From NCBI GenBank assembly GCA_963836005.1, contig CAWIHS010000002.1:992001-1056000 (forward strand): a stretch of 64,000 bases of DNA, written 5' to 3'. The translations under genes were made by a program, and so were the position numbers. The DNA is from CAWIHS01 sp963836005 (GTDB taxonomy: Bacteria; Pseudomonadota; Gammaproteobacteria; GRL18). The notes beneath the pieces are model-generated. The model saw only the letters and a program-made list of their open reading frames with translations, was not told the DNA's origin and ran no database searches. The stretch's first letter is position 1; the number at the start of each line of letters is the position of its first letter. This document shows, piece after piece, positions 8,281 through 16,413 of the stretch.

Positions 8281-8552
8281 GTAACTATTCAGCGTAATTG
8301 GAAAAACGTCATTGATATCAGGAGTTTGTTGCAGAAGACGCCGTAAATGCGTCCATGCAGGCTTTATATAGCCATCCATGGCTATATAAACTTGAACTAC
8401 AGGGACGACTTCGGCTCCTGCCTCTCGCATGCATTTCCACCATCCATGGTGGTCATGTAGGGAATGCCGATTATGCAGGAGCAATTATCTGCCTTCCACA
8501 AACACCTGATATCAATAACTTGCGACTTAATAAAAACATGCTGAATAGTTAC
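8281..8552. repeat. MITE-like repeat, copy 1 (fullest copy, 272 bp)
   Basis: The ends are inverted: GTAACTATTCAGCGTA at 8281-8296 and GCTGAATAGTTAC at 8540-8552 (13 matching bases). A second inverted pair lies inside: TTGATATCAGG followed by GTTTGTTGCAGAAG on the left, and CTTCCACAAAC followed by CCTGATATCAA on the right. The centre holds two strong palindromes, TATATAGCCAT/ATGGCTATATA and CCACCAT/ATGGTGG. The open frames in both directions here are by-products of the palindromes. No transposase is encoded, so a non-autonomous element is inferred. It lies between an unknown gene and mlaF. Confidence 0.8.
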
Positions 8553-8611
8553 GAAGGTGCTTGCAAATGACTGGGCACATTTAGTCAGGCTTAAAATAAT
8601 GGCAATAATTG

Positions 8612-9418
8612 ATGAATGATCTGGTTAAAATACGCGGATTACATTTTTCCCGGGGGAACAATATTATTTTTGATGGTATTGATCTGGATATACCCAAGGG
8701 GAAAATAACGGCTATTTTGGGCCCCAGCGGTACGGGTAAAACTACATTATTGAAGCTAATCGGCGGTCAGCTTAAACCGAGTCAAGGTTCTATCCACTTT
8801 CTTGGAGAAAATATCCCGACCTTAAAAACCAGAAAATTATTTGCCATGCGTAAGAAAATGGGTATGCTGTTTCAAAGCGGGGCTCTGCTGACGGATATGA
8901 CGGTGTTTGATAATATTGCTTTTCCTTTACGCGAACACACCAGTTTGTCTGAAGCTTTCATCCGTAATCTGGTTTTGATGAAACTACAGGCTGTAGGTTT
9001 ACGCGGAGCCAAAGATCTTATGCCAGCTGAGTTATCAGGCGGTATGGCCCGTCGGGCTGCATTGGCGAGAGCCATCGCGCTGGATCCCATGATGATTATG
9101 TACGACGAACCCTTTACCGGTCAGGATCCCATTTCCATGGGCGTACTGGTGAAATTGATCAGCATGATGAATGAGGCGCTTAACCTGACCAGCATTATTG
9201 TTACCCATGATATTCAGGAAACCCTGACCATTGCAGATAAAATATACATTATTTCTCAGGGTAAAATTATTGGTCAGGGTAATCCGCAAGAACTTGTTCA
9301 GTCCGATTCTCCCTTGATTAGTCAATTTATGCATGGACTGGCAGATGGTCCGGTGCCGTTTCATTATCCGGCCATGGCCTATAAGGATGACTTATTCAGG
9401 AAGCTCAAACAGACATGA
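8612..9418 (+). CDS. mlaF: phospholipid transport ABC ATP-binding protein MlaF
   Basis: A 268-residue ABC ATPase of the inner-membrane MlaFEDB complex, which moves phospholipid between the inner membrane and the periplasmic carrier. Walker A is G-P-S-G-T-G-K-T-T (37-45). The signature is L-S-G-G-M-A-R-R (141-148), which is characteristic of MlaF, followed by D-E-P-F-T-G-Q-D-P. ATG at 8612 is preferred over the overlapping TTG at 8609. It overlaps mlaE by four bases (ATGA), so the two are translationally coupled. It heads the mlaF-E-D-B run. Confidence 0.96.
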   Translation: MNDLVKIRGLHFSRGNNIIFDGIDLDIPKGKITAILGPSGTGKTTLLKLIGGQLKPSQGSIHFLGENIPTLKTRKLFAMRKKMGMLFQSGALLTDMTVFDNIAFPLREHTSLSEAFIRNLVLMKLQAVGLRGAKDLMPAELSGGMARRAALARAIALDPMMIMYDEPFTGQDPISMGVLVKLISMMNEALNLTSIIVTHDIQETLTIADKIYIISQGKIIGQGNPQELVQSDSPLISQFMHGLADGPVPFHYPAMAYKDDLFRKLKQT

Positions 9419-10191
9419 TTATTGACTGGTTTGCCCATTTAGGACGAAGCGTGATACATCTTTTTGCCAATTTAGGCCGGGAAGTATTGCTTTTTTTTCA
9501 AGCGCTGAGCAAGTTCGGTGCGGTTATAATGCGTCCAGGTTTATTGTTCCGTCAGCTGTATTCCGTGGGTGTGCGCTCCATGCTCATTATTCTGGTGTCT
9601 GGACTGTTTGTAGGAATGGTTTTGGCACTGCAGGGGTACAATACACTGATTGACTTTGGCGCAGAGGAATCGCTGGGTGTCGTGGTGGCTCTGTCTCTGG
9701 TAAGAGAGCTGGGGCCTGTCGTTACTGCTTTGCTGTATGCCGGACGCGCCGGTTCGGCGCTGACCGCTGAAATTGGATTAATGAAAGCTACGGAACAGCT
9801 TTCAGGAATGGAAATGATGGCGGTTAATCCAGTTGAACGTATCCTGGCACCACGCCTGTTTGCCGGAATCATTAGTATGCCGCTGCTGGCCGCAATGTTT
9901 AGTGCCATTGGTATTTTTGGCGGCCATCTGGTCGGGGTAGAACTGCTGGGCGTTGATACTGGCAGTTACTGGTCGCAGATGCAGGCCAAAGTTGATTTTA
10001 ATGATGATATTGTCAATGGTGTGATCAAGAGCATTGCTTTTGGAGTGGTGACTACCTGGATTGCAATTTATGAAGGTTATGCTTCAGTTCCAACCTCCGA
10101 AGGTGTGGGTAGTGCGACAACACGCACAGTGGTTTATTCCTCCCTTACTGTGCTTGGACTGGATTTTATATTGACTGCGTTAATGTATTAG
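9415..10191 (+). CDS. mlaE: phospholipid transport permease MlaE
   Basis: A 258-residue MlaE/YrbE-type permease with about five to six membrane segments. Recognisable family segments are S-G-L-F-V-G-M-V-L-A-L-Q-G-Y (about residues 62-75), L-V-R-E-L-G-P-V-V-T-A-L-L-Y-A-G-R-A-G-S-A, and E-Q-L-S-G-M-E-M-M-A-V-N-P. It dimerises with MlaF and surrounds the MlaD hexamer in the inner membrane. Its start overlaps mlaF and the next gene, mlaD, begins 8 bases after its stop. Confidence 0.96.
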   Translation: MIIDWFAHLGRSVIHLFANLGREVLLFFQALSKFGAVIMRPGLLFRQLYSVGVRSMLIILVSGLFVGMVLALQGYNTLIDFGAEESLGVVVALSLVRELGPVVTALLYAGRAGSALTAEIGLMKATEQLSGMEMMAVNPVERILAPRLFAGIISMPLLAAMFSAIGIFGGHLVGVELLGVDTGSYWSQMQAKVDFNDDIVNGVIKSIAFGVVTTWIAIYEGYASVPTSEGVGSATTRTVVYSSLTVLGLDFILTALMY

Positions 10192-10199
10192 GAAAAATT

Positions 10200-10667
10200 A
10201 TGCCAACGACTAAACTCATAGAAATAGCAGTAGGAATTTTTGTTGCTATTGGAATAGCAGCCCTGACGATACTGGCCTTTAACGTGAGTAATGTAAACGC
10301 CCTGGGCGGCGGGAAAACTTTTACCATTACAGCTAACTTTGACAATATCAGCGGTTTGAAAGAACGTTCCTCAGTAGCCATAGCAGGTGTTAATATTGGA
10401 CGTGTGTCTAATATTACGGTCGACCCTGAAACCTTTGAGGCGGTCGTGGAAATGAAAATTGATAATCGTTTTAATGAGCTCCCGCTGGATTCCTCCGCAG
10501 GTATTTACACGGCGGGTTTGCTGGGGGAAAAATACGTAGGTATTGAGCCGGGCGGCGCTCCTGATTATTTGCAGGAAAATAGTGAAATTCGTTTAACTCA
10601 GTCTTCTGTGGTGCTGGAAAAGCTGATCGGACAGTTTTTATTCAGCAAATCCGAGGATGAAAAATAA
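10200..10667 (+). CDS. mlaD: phospholipid transport substrate-binding protein MlaD (MCE domain)
   Basis: A 155-residue protein with one N-terminal membrane anchor (residues 5-27) and a single MCE domain (about 38-115, including F-D-N-I-S-G-L-K and A-G-L-L-G-E-K-Y-V-G-I). MlaD forms a hexameric ring on the periplasmic face of MlaFEB. An AGGA Shine-Dalgarno sequence lies seven bases before the ATG. In standard operons mlaC follows directly; here a 164-base gap with an inverted repeat comes next and then mlaB. Confidence 0.94.
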   Translation: MPTTKLIEIAVGIFVAIGIAALTILAFNVSNVNALGGGKTFTITANFDNISGLKERSSVAIAGVNIGRVSNITVDPETFEAVVEMKIDNRFNELPLDSSAGIYTAGLLGEKYVGIEPGGAPDYLQENSEIRLTQSSVVLEKLIGQFLFSKSEDEK

Positions 10668-10690
10668 ACTGCGGATAATCCTCCATGCAT

Positions 10691-10826
10691 GATCCTAAAA
10701 TAATCAGTTCAATCGTAGCGAGAGCGATTAAGGTGCTGAAGATTCAGTGTATTAGACGCTCGCAGTAGGTTTAACTGATTTTTTTAGGATGATGGCCTTA
10801 ACACTCTTGATCACTCATTACAGCCA
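10691..10826. repeat. hairpin repeat, family 2, copy A (in the place of mlaC)
   Basis: ATCCTAAAATAATCAGTT (10692-10709) pairs with AACTGATTTTTTTAGGAT (10773-10790), 17 of 18 bases. The interior AATCGTAGCGAGAGCGATTA followed by AGGTGCTG (10711-10738) matches, on the other strand, the right end of the 24.3-kb copy. A partial inverted match (ACTCTTGATCACTCATTACA) lies at about 10801-10821 just before mlaB. The whole mlaD-mlaB gap is occupied by this structure. No protein-coding capacity is evident. Confidence 0.65.
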
Positions 10827-10831
10827 ACAAT

Positions 10832-11140
10832 ATGAACGCAATACTTGAAAAAAAATCGGATGGACATTATCTGTTGAAAGGTCAATTAAACTTTGATTCT
10901 GTTCCTTTGCTCTGGTCTCAACATCATGATGATCTGTTTGCTGATGAGTCTCAGGCCATTGAAATCGATTTCAGCAGTCTGGAACGTTCTGATAGTTCCG
11001 GTCTGGCACTGTTGGTAGAATGGTACCAAAGTGCAGAACAACAGCATAAAAGCATCACTTTCGTCAATCTACCTGCTCAAATGCTGGATATTGCGAAAGT
11101 AAGCGGCCTGGAAGAATTATTGCCGATTGTGAATTACTGA
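10832..11140 (+). CDS. mlaB: STAS-domain protein MlaB
   Basis: A 102-residue cytoplasmic STAS-domain protein that binds MlaF and stabilises the ABC complex. The motif I-D-F-S-S-L-E-R-S-D-S-S-G-L-A-L-L (about residues 47-63) contains the conserved D-S-S-G turn. Length agrees with the family. It follows mlaD after a 164-base repeat-containing gap, and ibaG and murA follow, as in other gammaproteobacteria. Confidence 0.9.
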   Translation: MNAILEKKSDGHYLLKGQLNFDSVPLLWSQHHDDLFADESQAIEIDFSSLERSDSSGLALLVEWYQSAEQQHKSITFVNLPAQMLDIAKVSGLEELLPIVNY

Positions 11141-11190
11141 GCCACTGGAAACCGCAAGCTGTTATTTTAACCCAGACATAGAGAAAACTA

Positions 11191-11445
11191 ATGACAACAG
11201 ATGAAGTAAAAGCATTAATAGAATCCGGTATCGAGTCCGCGCAGGTGAATGTTAGCGGTGAGAATGGTATGTTTGATGCGGTTGTAGTTGCTGAACAATT
11301 CGCCGGGCTGACGCCGGTAAAAAAACAGCAAATGGTTTATGCGACTGTAAACAGTCAGATCAGCAGTGGTGAGCTGCATGCACTGACTATCAAAACCTAT
11401 ACCCCTGATGAATGGCAAACGGCGAGTAAATTACAGATTAGTTAA
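11191..11445 (+). CDS. ibaG: BolA family protein IbaG
   Basis: An 84-residue BolA-like protein. BolA/IbaG proteins pair with monothiol glutaredoxins in iron-sulfur handling, and IbaG in E. coli is linked to acid resistance. The position immediately upstream of murA and downstream of mlaB identifies the IbaG branch rather than BolA itself. The hallmark signature (V-A-E-Q-F-A-G-L-T-P-V-K-K-Q-Q-M-V-Y) is at about residues 33-50. An AGAG sequence precedes the ATG. Confidence 0.9.
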   Translation: MTTDEVKALIESGIESAQVNVSGENGMFDAVVVAEQFAGLTPVKKQQMVYATVNSQISSGELHALTIKTYTPDEWQTASKLQIS

Positions 11446-11637
11446 GCCCATTTCTGTTGAAATTTCTTTGACATTGCAGCCCGGAATTCAAATCTGCACA
11501 TAGCCGCAGTTTAGTCTTTTTGTGATTACCGCTTAACGCCCACCGTCTGTGCGGTTATTTGCCCAATTTCTTAGACACTACTAAAAAGAACAGGTAGAAT
11601 ACTGCGTTTATTCGTTGTGCAAGGCATAGTGGTGCTA

Positions 11638-12897
11638 ATGGACAGGTTATTCATTAAAGGCGGTAATAAACTCGAGGGTAATATCCGGATTTCCGGGGCC
11701 AAGAACGCCGCGTTACCAATTCTTATGGCATCCCTGTTGACTCGTGATGCCTCTCTCATTGGCAATATCCCCCATCTGCATGACATCACCACGACTCTCG
11801 AGCTGCTTGGACGTATGGGAGCGGCGATCACCATAGATGAAAAGCTTAATGTGGAAGTTGATACCCGCTCTGTTAATCAATATATTGCTCCCTATGAAAT
11901 GGTTAAAACCATGCGTGCTTCGATTCTGGTGCTTGGCCCGCTGGTGGCTCACTTTGGTGAAGCTGAAGTCTCATTGCCGGGTGGTTGTGCTATTGGCGCC
12001 CGGCCTGTTGATCAGCACATTAAAGGTCTCAAGGCCATGGGCGCTGATATCAGGGTTGAAAATGGCTATATACAGGCCAGGGCCAGCCGCCTTAAAGGTG
12101 CAAAAATTGTCATGGAACTGGTTACGGTAACCGGTACCGAGAATTTAATGATGGCTGCTACTCTGGCTGACGGCACCAGCATACTGGAAAATGCTGCACG
12201 AGAACCGGAAGTCGTTGATTTAGCAAATTTTCTCAATGCTATGGGAGCCAAAGTCAGTGGTGCAGGAAGCGACACTATCATTATTGAGGGGGTGGAAAAA
12301 TTACACGGTACCCACTATAACGTCATGCCTGATCGCATTGAAACAGGTACGTATCTTGTAGCTGCAGCCATAACCGGCGGCAAGGTGACGCTAAAAGACA
12401 CCTTTCCCGATGATCTCGATGCAGTGCTGGAAAAATTACGCGAAGCCGGCGCTGAAATAACGACAGGTGAGGACTGGATTTCTCTTGATATGCATGGGAA
12501 AACACTCAAATCAGTGGATATTCGAACCGCACCCTATCCTGCGTTCCCAACAGATATGCAGGCCCAGTTTTGTGTCCTCAATGCTGTAGCTGAGGGTGTT
12601 GCATCAGTGGTTGAAACCGTCTTCGAAAATCGTTTTATGCACATTCAGGAATTGCAGCGCATGGGCGTTGATGTTCATCTGGAAGGTAATACTGCCATTA
12701 TTAAAGGCACCAAAACAATTACTGCGGCACCGGTCATGGCCACTGATTTACGGGCTTCAGCCAGCCTGGTTATCGCCGGCCTGATCGCTCAGGGAGAAAC
12801 CCAGGTTGAACGCATTTACCATATCGATCGAGGTTATGAATGTATCGAAGAAAAATTGCTCCAGTTAGGGGCTTCGATACGGCGCGTGCCCGGATAA
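11638..12897 (+). CDS. murA: UDP-N-acetylglucosamine 1-carboxyvinyltransferase MurA
   Basis: A 419-residue enzyme that transfers enolpyruvate from PEP to UDP-GlcNAc, the first committed step of peptidoglycan synthesis; fosfomycin target. The start M-D-R-L-F-I-K-G-G is chosen because it gives exactly the E. coli length; an upstream GTG at 11617 would add seven atypical residues. The catalytic cysteine is in L-P-G-G-C-A-I-G at residue 117 (Cys115 in E. coli), so normal fosfomycin sensitivity at this residue is expected. R-I-S-G-A-K-N-A-A holds the substrate lysine near the N-terminus. Confidence 0.97.
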   Translation: MDRLFIKGGNKLEGNIRISGAKNAALPILMASLLTRDASLIGNIPHLHDITTTLELLGRMGAAITIDEKLNVEVDTRSVNQYIAPYEMVKTMRASILVLGPLVAHFGEAEVSLPGGCAIGARPVDQHIKGLKAMGADIRVENGYIQARASRLKGAKIVMELVTVTGTENLMMAATLADGTSILENAAREPEVVDLANFLNAMGAKVSGAGSDTIIIEGVEKLHGTHYNVMPDRIETGTYLVAAAITGGKVTLKDTFPDDLDAVLEKLREAGAEITTGEDWISLDMHGKTLKSVDIRTAPYPAFPTDMQAQFCVLNAVAEGVASVVETVFENRFMHIQELQRMGVDVHLEGNTAIIKGTKTITAAPVMATDLRASASLVIAGLIAQGETQVERIYHIDRGYECIEEKLLQLGASIRRVPG

Positions 12898-12944
12898 GAT
12901 GTAAAAAATTTAATTAATCCTGAAATAAATGAGATTTAAAGTAA

Positions 12945-13592
12945 ATGAGTGAGACATTGACCATTGCGCTATCCAAAGGACGGATTTTCAAGGAAACATT
13001 GCCTTTGCTTGCTCATGCAGATATTTATCCGGTGGATGATCCTGAAAAAAGTCGTAAACTCATCCTGGATACCAATCATGATACGATTAAACTGGTAATA
13101 ATTCGTGCTACTGATGTGCCAACCTATGTCCAGTATGGTGCTGCAGATATTGGCGTGGCAGGTAAAGATGTACTGTTGGAACATGGCGGTGAAGGACTTT
13201 ATGAACCGCTGGATCTTGAAATTGCCAAATGCAGGTTGATGACAGCGGGACCGGTTGAAGAAAAACCAGTGAGTGGACGTTTGCGTGTGGCTACCAAATT
13301 TGTCAGGACAGCCAAACAATTCTACGCTGAAAAAGGGCTTCAGGTCGAAGTGATTAAGTTGTATGGTTCAATGGAACTGGCGCCGCTGGTCGGTCTTGCA
13401 GATCGGATTGTCGATGTCGTAGATACCGGCAATACACTCAAAGCTAACGGTCTGGCGCCATTAGAACATATTGCTGATATCAGTTCCCGTCTGATTATCA
13501 ATAAGGCGTCCATGAAAATGAAACACCAACGTGTCAAAGCACTAATTGAGCGGATTGCTGAAGCTGTCCATCTAATAACGGATGGACACTAG
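12945..13592 (+). CDS. hisG: ATP phosphoribosyltransferase, short (HisZ-dependent) form
   Basis: A 215-residue HisG, catalysing the first step of histidine biosynthesis (ATP plus PRPP). The length and the lack of a C-terminal ACT-like regulatory domain mark the short HisG-S form, which is active only with the HisZ regulatory subunit; no hisZ is in this window. Typical elements are A-L-S-K-G-R-I at the N-terminus, G-V-A-G-K-D-V-L and the PRPP loop D-V-V-D-T-G-N-T-L. A 7-bp hairpin (TGTCCAT/ATGGACA, 13565-13588) overlaps its 3' end. A repeat separates it from hisD. Confidence 0.95.
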   Translation: MSETLTIALSKGRIFKETLPLLAHADIYPVDDPEKSRKLILDTNHDTIKLVIIRATDVPTYVQYGAADIGVAGKDVLLEHGGEGLYEPLDLEIAKCRLMTAGPVEEKPVSGRLRVATKFVRTAKQFYAEKGLQVEVIKLYGSMELAPLVGLADRIVDVVDTGNTLKANGLAPLEHIADISSRLIINKASMKMKHQRVKALIERIAEAVHLITDGH

Positions 13593-13625
13593 TTATAAGA
13601 TCTTGTTTACTCTCAGGTTGTGATT

Positions 13626-13804
13626 GATCTACATGGACGACTCAGGCTTCTGCCCTCTCAAATGCATTCCTATCTGGCAGGGCGGTCATGCCACATAAAC
13701 CTGACTTGCAAGGATTCAGGAAATGCAGGTTATGCAGCAGCCATCATCTGTCTTTCACAAATGCCTGATACCAGGCCCTCAGAGTAATATTTTAGATACA
13801 CTGA
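13626..13804. repeat. MITE-like repeat, copy 2 (degenerate), between hisG and hisD
   Basis: The left part CTACATGGACGACTCAGGCT, and CTCTCAAATGCATTCC then GGCGGTCATG, follow the interior of copy 1. The right part TGCAGGTTATGCAGCAGCCA, then ATCTGTCTTTCACAAATGCC and TGATACCA, aligns with copy 1 bases 8472-8514. The right end reads TTTAGATACACTGA. The outer left end is not recognisable. It fills most of the 291-base hisG-hisD gap, so the two genes may be separately transcribed. Confidence 0.65.
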
Positions 13805-13883
13805 AGCTTTAGATCTTTTTGTGTATTGAAAATCTATAATCTGGATAAAATAACCTGTTCGAATTCTCACAGGAGTTAACCTA

Positions 13884-15185
13884 ATGTTTGAGATTAATCG
13901 TCTTTATAGTACTGATAATGACTTTTGGCCGGAGTTAAAAGCACTGCTGGCCTGGGATAACGTGTCTAATGATTCGGTACAAACCACCGTCAGACAGATC
14001 CTTCAGGACATTGAGCAATCTGGTGATCCCAAACTAATTGAGTATACCAACAAGTTTGACCGCATGAGCGTCACTGCCATGCACGAGCTGACCATTTTAC
14101 CCGAACGTCTGCAGCAGGCACTGGATGGATTGCCTGAAGAGCAGCGCCATGCTCTGCAAGTCTCTGCTGAACGGGTACGTCAGTATCATAACAGACAGAA
14201 GGCTGAATCATGGTCATATACTGAAACTGACGGCACCATGCTGGGACAGCAGGTCACTGCCCTGGATCGAGTTGGTTTGTATGTGCCCGGCGGACTGGCG
14301 GCTTATCCATCCTCAGTACTTATGAATGCAATTCCGGCCAAGGTGGCAGGGGTCAGTGAGCTAATCATGGTGGTTCCGACTCCGGATGGGCAGGTCAATG
14401 AACTGGTTTTAGCGGCTGCTGCAATTGCGGGTGTGAATAAGGTATTTGCCGTAGGCGGTGCACAGGCAGTAGCTGCGCTGGCTTATGGAACAGAAACCAT
14501 TCCCCAGGTAGATAAAATAGTCGGACCTGGCAATATTTATGTGGCTACGGCAAAAGGTATGGTGTTTGGTACCGTGGGCATCGATATGATCGCGGGACCT
14601 TCCGAGATACTGGTGATTTGCGATGGCAAGACAGATCCTGACTGGATCGCTATGGATCTATTTTCTCAGGCAGAACATGATGAAGATGCACAGCCGATAT
14701 TGATTTCGCCGGATAATGAATTTATAAACCAGGTACAGGCTTCTATTGAGAGATTACTGGAGGAAATGGAACGTAAGGACATTATCTCTGTGTCTCTGCG
14801 CCAACGCGCTGCTTTGATTAAGGTAAAAGATATGCAGGAAGCCGTTGAGGTATGTAACTATATTGCACCGGAACACCTCGAACTGTCCGTGGATGACCCA
14901 CAGGCTTTGCTGCCTGGTATTCGTCATGCGGGAGCCATATTTATGGGCCGATATACTGCAGAAGCTCTGGGAGACTACTGTGCAGGCCCCAACCATGTAC
15001 TGCCTACTTCCAGAACCGCACGCTTTAGTTCACCGCTGGGAGTGTATGATTTCCAGAAGCGTTCCAGTCTGATTATGTGTTCAGCAGAGGGAGCCTCAGA
15101 ACTGGGTAAAGTGGCATCTGTGATGGCCAGAGGTGAAGGCTTGACTGCACATGCGCGCAGTGCTGAGTATCGCATTAAGGATTAA
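13884..15185 (+). CDS. hisD: histidinol dehydrogenase
   Basis: A 433-residue zinc enzyme that oxidises histidinol to histidine in two NAD-dependent steps. The metal and catalytic motif S-Q-A-E-H-D-E supplies the conserved Gln and His ligands; G-P-N-H-V-L-P-T and the late A-H-A-R-S supply further conserved residues. An AGGAG Shine-Dalgarno (ACAGGAGTTAACC) precedes the ATG. Two bases separate its stop from the hisC start, so hisD and hisC are cotranscribed. Length is normal. Confidence 0.97.
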   Translation: MFEINRLYSTDNDFWPELKALLAWDNVSNDSVQTTVRQILQDIEQSGDPKLIEYTNKFDRMSVTAMHELTILPERLQQALDGLPEEQRHALQVSAERVRQYHNRQKAESWSYTETDGTMLGQQVTALDRVGLYVPGGLAAYPSSVLMNAIPAKVAGVSELIMVVPTPDGQVNELVLAAAAIAGVNKVFAVGGAQAVAALAYGTETIPQVDKIVGPGNIYVATAKGMVFGTVGIDMIAGPSEILVICDGKTDPDWIAMDLFSQAEHDEDAQPILISPDNEFINQVQASIERLLEEMERKDIISVSLRQRAALIKVKDMQEAVEVCNYIAPEHLELSVDDPQALLPGIRHAGAIFMGRYTAEALGDYCAGPNHVLPTSRTARFSSPLGVYDFQKRSSLIMCSAEGASELGKVASVMARGEGLTAHARSAEYRIKD

Positions 15186-15187
15186 GT

Positions 15188-16288
15188 ATGATCAATGAAT
15201 GGGTAAATCGCTGGGTCAGAGAAGACATACGGGATCTGTCAGCGTACCATGTACCGGATCCCGGCAATATGGTCAAGCTGGATGCCATGGAAAACCCCTA
15301 TACCTGGCCGCAGGATATGCAGCAGCAGTGGTTAGATCTTATTCGTACCGCGGCTATTAATCGTTACCCGGATCCCGGCGCTGCTAGCCTCAGACAGCAG
15401 TTGGAAACAGTGATGCAGGTTCCTGCTGGGATGATCAGTATGCTGGGAAATGGTTCTGATGAATTAATTCAGATCATTTGTCTGGCCCTGTCATCGCCAG
15501 GCCGAGTGGTTATGGCACCTGAGCCTACCTTTGTTATGTACCGTATGATAGCTCTTTTTACCCAAATGGAGTATCGACCTGTGCCCCTGGATGAACAGTT
15601 CAATCTGGATCTGCCGGCAATGCTCAAAGCCATTGAACAGCAACAGCCGGCAGTCATTTTTCTGGCCTATCCCAATAACCCCACCGGTAATCTGTTTGCT
15701 GAAGACGAAGTACGCCAGATCGTTGATTGCGCACCCGGTCTGGTGGTTGTCGATGAAGCTTATCATGCTTTCGCAGATAAAACTTTTATGCCGATGCTAA
15801 ATGAACACGAGAATCTACTGGTGATGCGTACGGTGTCAAAAATGGGTCTGGCTGGACTGCGTCTGGGAATGTTAGCAGGTCATCCGGCCTGGATGAGAGA
15901 ATTTAATAAAATTCGCCTTCCATACAATATCAATGTTTTGACACAGGCGACTGCTGAATTTGCTCTGCACCACAGTGCTATACTAAAACAGCAAACAGAC
16001 AGAATATGTCGGGATCGGGAAATATTACAAGCCTCCCTGAGAGAAATAAGAGGTATTAGCTGTTTTTCAAGCGCAGCTAATTTTATTTTGTTTAAAGTCA
16101 ATTCGAAGTTATTAAAAATAGATTCTGCGGATGTATTTGAACGCCTGAAAAAACAGGGGGTGCTAATTAAGTTTTTCGCTGAAAGCACTGGCGCTTTGGC
16201 CAATTGTTTACGGGTTACTATAGGTACAGAAGAAGAAAACTATATATTTATCCGGGCATTGAAGAATGCTTTGGTAACTTCTCAATAA
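15188..16288 (+). CDS. hisC: histidinol-phosphate aminotransferase
   Basis: A 366-residue class-I/II PLP aminotransferase that converts imidazole acetol phosphate to histidinol phosphate. The motifs Y-P-N-N-P-T-G-N and V-V-D-E-A-Y bind the cofactor, and the PLP lysine is in V-S-K-M-G-L-A-G-L-R. It follows hisD with a two-base gap. Its last two codons and stop lie inside the left arm of a 19-bp inverted repeat. The order murA-hisG-hisD-hisC is conserved in related gammaproteobacteria. Confidence 0.96.
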   Translation: MINEWVNRWVREDIRDLSAYHVPDPGNMVKLDAMENPYTWPQDMQQQWLDLIRTAAINRYPDPGAASLRQQLETVMQVPAGMISMLGNGSDELIQIICLALSSPGRVVMAPEPTFVMYRMIALFTQMEYRPVPLDEQFNLDLPAMLKAIEQQQPAVIFLAYPNNPTGNLFAEDEVRQIVDCAPGLVVVDEAYHAFADKTFMPMLNEHENLLVMRTVSKMGLAGLRLGMLAGHPAWMREFNKIRLPYNINVLTQATAEFALHHSAILKQQTDRICRDREILQASLREIRGISCFSSAANFILFKVNSKLLKIDSADVFERLKKQGVLIKFFAESTGALANCLRVTIGTEEENYIFIRALKNALVTSQ

Positions 16289-16352
16289 GTCCGTGCAAAA
16301 TCCCCTCCCTCTATCAGGGGAAGGAACTTGAACTGCACGGACTTATTGAGAA
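16279..16352. repeat. 19-bp perfect inverted repeat at the 3' end of hisC
   Basis: TTCTCAATAAGTCCGTGCA (16279-16297) and TGCACGGACTTATTGAGAA (16334-16352) are perfect reverse complements separated by 36 bases. A nested stem TCCCCT/AGGGGA (16301-16306 and 16316-16321) lies inside. The left arm includes the hisC stop TAA. No T-run follows, so either an RNA-stabilising 3' structure or a small mobile palindromic unit is possible. It sits between the convergent genes hisC and 16414-17547. Confidence 0.75.
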
Positions 16353-16413
16353 ATTGCATGCTTTGTGCTAATCAACAGGGCATTGTCGACGTGTTTCAGT
16401 TGAGTGCTCAGCT

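Noticed and set aside
8257..8570. Open frames of 71-75 codons on both strands in the 8.3-kb repeat
   Set aside because: They are produced by the palindromic element and are not preserved in the other copies.
10817..10834. TACAGCCAACAATATGAA at 10817 and a near-identical 18-mer at 51189
   Set aside because: One mismatch in 18 between two sites is roughly what is expected by chance in a 64-kb window.
11468..11500. TTGACA upstream of murA as a promoter
   Set aside because: No acceptable -10 hexamer lies 16-18 bases downstream.
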